Shown: in pieces, positions 6,147 to 6,825 of the stretch
Position numbering within the stretch: the stretch's first letter is position 1
Layout: every line of letters begins with the position of its first letter
Assembly (NCBI GenBank): GCA_934489915.1
Contig: CAKSSZ010000081.1
Coordinates: 1 to 6,825, forward strand
From: an uncultured Clostridia bacterium
GTDB lineage: Bacteria > Bacillota > Clostridia > HGM11514
Reading direction: 5' to 3'
Length of the DNA: 6,825 nt
Translations under genes and position numbers: made by a program
Notes under the pieces: model-generated
What the model saw: only the letters and a program-made list of their open reading frames with translations
Database searches by the model: none
Told to the model about the DNA's origin: nothing

Positions 6147-6825
6147 CCGCAAGCGTCTCCTTCAGTTTGGTGAGGGCAATTTTGGTTTCTGCGGTGGTTT
6201 CGCCCAGTAAGGAGGCGATCTCCTGCACCACCCGCATTTGCTTTTCTACCACCTTGTCGGTGATCTCAATTGCCGCCCGGCTCTTTTCCTCCTTGTTGTC
6301 CCGCTCGTGCTCCTCCCGGGTAATATCCTTCATCAGGATCATCAGGATATGATATTCTTTATCGTAAATAATGGTTTCTTCCACATATTTTTGATATTCT
6401 GCCAGATATTTTTTGGAATCGTACACATTTTTGCCCGAATCCAGCGCCAGCACATAATCCACCGGATCCAGCACACGGGTCACCGGCTCGCCGATGGGGT
6501 TTAACCGCTGTAAATTCAAAATCTGCTTGGCTGCGCTGTTGATCTGCTGAATTTGCAGCTGCTCGTCCAGCACGATAATGCCGTTGGGCGTATTCTGAAT
6601 GATGGTATCGGAAAAGCTTTCCGCTTTTTCTTTAAAATAAGGAAGGCACATGGTCAACTCCGCCTTGCCCAGCAGCACCGCCTCTGCCTTTTCCCGGCAG
6701 GTATTATACCCGCAGCAGCCGCAGTTCAATTCCTTTTCCGGGCTGGTTTTGCCCATTTTCCGTAAAATCTCTTCAATTGCCTTGCTGCCCGGGGTCACGT
6801 GGGTTACCCCGCTGAAGGAAAACCG
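6139..6825 (-). CDS. C-terminal part of an Fe-S/PAS sensor protein, probably a HydS-like group C [FeFe] hydrogenase
   Basis: The frame is open to the window edge, giving about 228 residues of a gene whose start is outside. A GTG at 6798 has no convincing ribosome site, and conserved-looking sequence continues upstream of it, so it is unlikely to be the true start. Numbering from that GTG, C26xxC29x4C34x16C51 in LNCGCCGYNTC...GKAELTMC is a Cx2Cx4Cx16C iron-sulfur site. A PAS domain follows (about 60-160, TIIQNTPNGIIVLDEQLQIQ and INSAAKQILN), then a charged helical or coiled-coil tail (about 160-219). In putatively sensory group C hydrogenases, this Fe-S motif and PAS follow the H-cluster domain, which would lie beyond 6825. 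A stand-alone Fe-S/PAS protein is the alternative. The stop overlaps the start of the phosphatase gene, so the two are probably translated together and work together. Confidence 0.85.
   Translation of the reverse strand, partial: RFSFSGVTHVTPGSKAIEEILRKMGKTSPEKELNCGCCGYNTCREKAEAVLLGKAELTMCLPYFKEKAESFSDTIIQNTPNGIIVLDEQLQIQQINSAAKQILNLQRLNPIGEPVTRVLDPVDYVLALDSGKNVYDSKKYLAEYQKYVEETIIYDKEYHILMILMKDITREEHERDNKEEKSRAAIEITDKVVEKQMRVVQEIASLLGETTAETKIALTKLKETLADE

Noticed and set aside
6139..6798. A complete 219-residue PAS protein starting at GTG 6798
   Set aside because: There is no proper ribosome site, the frame stays open to the window edge, and the Cx2Cx4Cx16C motif normally follows an H-cluster domain, so it is treated as the end of a longer gene.

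Overview
All supportable genes in this window lie on the minus strand, so biological order runs from position 6825 down to 1. The mix points to an anaerobic, fermentative, moderately GC-rich Clostridia-type Firmicute, possibly a gut or sediment relative of the Oscillospiraceae/Ruminococcaceae. The clues are [FeFe]-hydrogenase genes, a SpoIIE-type phosphatase, strong Shine-Dalgarno sites, a sigma-A promoter in an AT-rich gap, and an OLE RNA locus. The exact taxon is an inference.

Unit 1 (6825 to 3532) is a hydrogenase/signalling cluster. It begins with the 3' part of a gene open at the window edge: a Cx2Cx4Cx16C iron-sulfur motif, a PAS domain and a C-terminal helix. Next comes a SpoIIE/PP2C-like phosphatase with a C-terminal domain I do not recognise, then a monomeric [FeFe] hydrogenase with ferredoxin-type clusters and a full H-cluster domain. 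The genes overlap or lie about 11 bp apart and read as one operon. The Cx2Cx4Cx16C plus PAS arrangement is the C-terminal hallmark of putatively sensory (group C, HydS-like) hydrogenases, so the first gene may itself be a hydrogenase whose catalytic part lies outside the window.

Unit 2 (about 3493 to 1) starts with a near-consensus extended -10 promoter. It is followed by a 746-bp stretch without a credible protein gene that holds a roughly 630-nt structured RNA, called here as OLE RNA (ornate, large, extremophilic). The call rests on size, a terminal helix closing the whole element, many internal hairpins, and synteny: directly downstream are a four-helix membrane protein matching the OLE-associated protein OapA, then dxs (first enzyme of the MEP isoprenoid pathway), then tlyA (rRNA 2'-O-methyltransferase, cut by the window edge). 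OLE-oapA-dxs-tlyA is the order known for this RNA in Bacillus halodurans and other Firmicutes. dxs and tlyA are translationally linked by an ATGA overlap, and dxs has its ribosome site over the oapA stop codon.

The most interesting points are the OLE ribonucleoprotein locus in an apparently ordinary fermentative anaerobe, its own strong promoter, its placement behind a hydrogenase signalling operon rather than the usual ispA/xse genes, and a small hairpin that presents the oapA ribosome-binding site in its loop just before a U-tract and TTG start.
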